This document shows, piece by piece, positions 14,428-15,667 of a stretch of 15,667 bases of DNA. This DNA comes from an uncultured Acidimicrobiales bacterium. Its GTDB lineage: Bacteria > Actinomycetota > Acidimicrobiia > Acidimicrobiales > SZUA-35. Both the position numbers and the translations under genes were made by a program. The DNA lies in NCBI GenBank assembly GCA_938008925.1, contig CALLIQ010000127.1, positions 1 to 15,667 on the forward strand. Reading direction: 5' to 3'. The notes under the pieces were generated by a model. That model searched no databases and was not told where the DNA came from. It saw only the letters and a program-made list of their open reading frames with translations. Position 1 is the stretch's first letter. The number at the start of each line of letters is the position of its first letter.

Positions 14428-15537
14428 TCAGGCGCGAATGCTGCCGATGACCCCGCTCGTCGGGCCCGATTCACCGCTGACCATTCGCTGCCACGCTCCG
14501 GTGACGGCCTCGACGCCTTCGTGGCGTTCGAGATCGAGCCAGGTGGTGCTGCCCTCGATGAATTCGTCGAGGGCAGCAGCGGTCTGCGCTTCGAACTCGG
14601 CAGCACCCCAATCGTCCCGACGCCGTTCGACCTCGAACGGGGCCATGAAGAAAATCGGCTCGGGCCCGGCCAGCGGTCGATCGCCATCGGGCGTGCCGGC
14701 ATCGTGGTGGGCCATGCCGACGCGCATCGAGTAGGTCAACGAATCACCGAGCACCTCGTGGAGATCGGCCAGGACCTGTGCGTTGCCGGCGATGTCGTAG
14801 ATGACCGCCTTGTCCTCCGATCCGACAGCGGCGAGGTCGTCGTAGGTCACGACCGAGTCGTACCACTCGATGCTCTTGACGAACTCGGCGTTGCCGGGCG
14901 ACGTCACGCCGACGACGGGGACACCCCGTGCCGCAGCGCGTTGCGCGAACGCGATCGACGTCTTCGACGAGGCCGACGTGACGATGGCTCGATCGGCGCC
15001 GAAGAAGGTCGGTCCGTCTGCGCCGCCGTTGTCGGCGAAGAACGCTTCGGCGAGGAACGATGTCAGGAACAGTCCACGCAGGAGCGAGTGACGCTCTTCG
15101 AGCTCGATGAGTTCGTCGCCATCGGCATCGATCTCACTCTTCGAGAACGAGCGGTACACCGGCGCCTGCCCCTCGCGGTGATCGCTGATGTCCATGAATC
15201 CGGCCGAACTCGTGCGGGCTCTGATGGTGACTTCGTCACTCATCGGGTACCACCCGTAGTAGCGGTCACCGACGGCCAGTTCGGCGTGGTTCGACTCGAC
15301 GATCTCGGCGAATCCCATCATCGGCACCCGTCCCCAGGTCGGATCCTCCGTCGGATAGAAGCTCCAGTACCCGAACATGTCGCCGACGACGGCGTAGGTG
15401 ACGTTGTTGGCCGTGATGGCGAATCGGTCGATGCGAAGACGAACCTCGTCCTGGCCGAGTGGCGAGGACGTGGCCTCGACGGTGCGGGTGGAGTCGAGGC
15501 TCGAACGCTCGACTTCGATGGTGGTGGAATCCGACAT
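14428..15537 (-). CDS. DUF2855 family protein
   Basis: The 369-residue product matches the DUF2855 pattern, most clearly ITANNVTYAVVGDMFGYW (41-58) and the FYP that follows. The overall layout resembles a medium-chain dehydrogenase: an N-terminal catalytic-like domain, then a Rossmann-like part with AIVTSASSKTS (184-194), RGVPVVGVTS (204-213) and KAVIYDIAGN (243-252). The usual GxGxxG is replaced by a Ser-rich SASSKTS loop, so cofactor binding is unproven. No reaction is assigned to the family. A frame extending to 15582 exists, but the ATG at 15537 follows a -10 hexamer by six bases and lacks a ribosome site, suggesting a leaderless start. It lies upstream of the F420-type oxidoreductase and may act in the same pathway. 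Confidence 0.88.
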   Translation of the reverse strand: MSDSTTIEVERSSLDSTRTVEATSSPLGQDEVRLRIDRFAITANNVTYAVVGDMFGYWSFYPTEDPTWGRVPMMGFAEIVESNHAELAVGDRYYGWYPMSDEVTIRARTSSAGFMDISDHREGQAPVYRSFSKSEIDADGDELIELEERHSLLRGLFLTSFLAEAFFADNGGADGPTFFGADRAIVTSASSKTSIAFAQRAAARGVPVVGVTSPGNAEFVKSIEWYDSVVTYDDLAAVGSEDKAVIYDIAGNAQVLADLHEVLGDSLTYSMRVGMAHHDAGTPDGDRPLAGPEPIFFMAPFEVERRRDDWGAAEFEAQTAAALDEFIEGSTTWLDLERHEGVEAVTGAWQRMVSGESGPTSGVIGSIRA

Positions 15538-15543
15538 GGCCAG

Positions 15544-15549
15544 ACCATA
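15544..15549 (-). promoter_or_regulatory. -10 element of a leaderless promoter for the DUF2855 gene
   Basis: TATGGT on the minus strand ends six bases before the ATG at 15537, placing the predicted transcription start on the A of the start codon. The -35 region is weak. No Shine-Dalgarno sequence is seen. Confidence 0.45.
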
Positions 15550-15599
15550 GGAGCCGGATCCGACCGACGACATCTCGACCATCCTCGGACCGAGGCTTC

Positions 15600-15605
15600 T
15601 ATCGT
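15600..15605 (+). promoter_or_regulatory. -10 element of a leaderless promoter for the gene cut by the right edge
   Basis: TATCGT ends seven bases before the ATG at 15613. It faces away from the TATGGT element of the DUF2855 gene; the 75-base interval thus holds back-to-back leaderless promoters. The -35 is weak (TCGACC at 15575-15580 is too far at 19 bases). Confidence 0.4.
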
Positions 15606-15612
15606 CGCTCTC

Positions 15613-15667
15613 ATGATGGACCGCCCCGCGATCGACCGCTCCGAATCGAACCGGCTGCTCGCTACGG
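15613..15667 (+). CDS. Start of an unidentified gene, cut by the right edge
   Basis: Two consecutive ATG codons (15613 and 15616) open a frame that runs without a stop to the window end, giving 18 residues beginning MMDRPAIDRSESN. The fragment is too short to recognise. It is supported by its position divergent from the DUF2855 gene and by the leaderless -10 hexamer just upstream. Confidence 0.45.
   Translation, partial: MMDRPAIDRSESNRLLAT

Overview
The window is high-GC, gene-dense bacterial DNA. It carries an F420-type luciferase-like oxidoreductase, a DUF2855 protein, an ECF sigma factor, many 4-base start/stop overlaps and at least three starts that look leaderless. Together these point to an actinobacterium, plausibly a marine Acidimicrobiia (Ilumatobacter-like) organism. 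That placement is an inference from gene content and style, not from a marker gene. Twelve complete protein genes and two cut by the window edges fill the sequence. No stretch longer than about 210 bases lacks a gene, and I see no rRNA, tRNA, CRISPR array or insertion sequence.

Left block (1-5658, all minus strand, read right to left): ECF sigma factor, a single-pass membrane protein with eight RTX calcium-binding nonapeptides, a UDP-glucose-dehydrogenase-like protein, a GalE epimerase, and a multi-pass family 2 glycosyltransferase that runs off the left edge. Four of these five genes are joined by ATGA-type stop/start overlaps. The sole gap, between the RTX gene and the dehydrogenase-like gene, is 54 bases long and holds a perfect 8-bp hairpin that contains the dehydrogenase's ribosome binding site. 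The dehydrogenase-like protein is full length but has lost nearly every catalytic residue known for the family. My reading is a surface-polysaccharide operon headed by its own sigma factor and a candidate anti-sigma factor with an extracytoplasmic calcium-binding tail. This is the best candidate in the window for an undescribed system.

Middle: a small plus-strand gene (5814-6056) for an 80-residue one-helix protein lies between the sigma factor and the transporter block. It converges on the response regulator gene, and a perfect hairpin contains both stop codons.

Transporter block (6067-11745, minus strand, read right to left): binding lipoprotein, fused two-domain permease, ATPase, sensor kinase and OmpR/PhoB-type regulator. 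It is built like ferric-iron (Fbp) importers, but the binding protein reads more like the AfuA sugar-phosphate branch. The kinase has one membrane helix and no sensor domain, and its start codon is unclear (perhaps ATC).

Right end: a plus-strand beta-propeller-like protein (11949-13298) with a convincing leaderless promoter, then a minus-strand pair, DUF2855 protein followed by an F420-dependent luciferase-like oxidoreductase. A divergent gene starts at 15613 and is cut by the right edge. The short space between it and the DUF2855 gene holds two back-to-back leaderless -10 elements.
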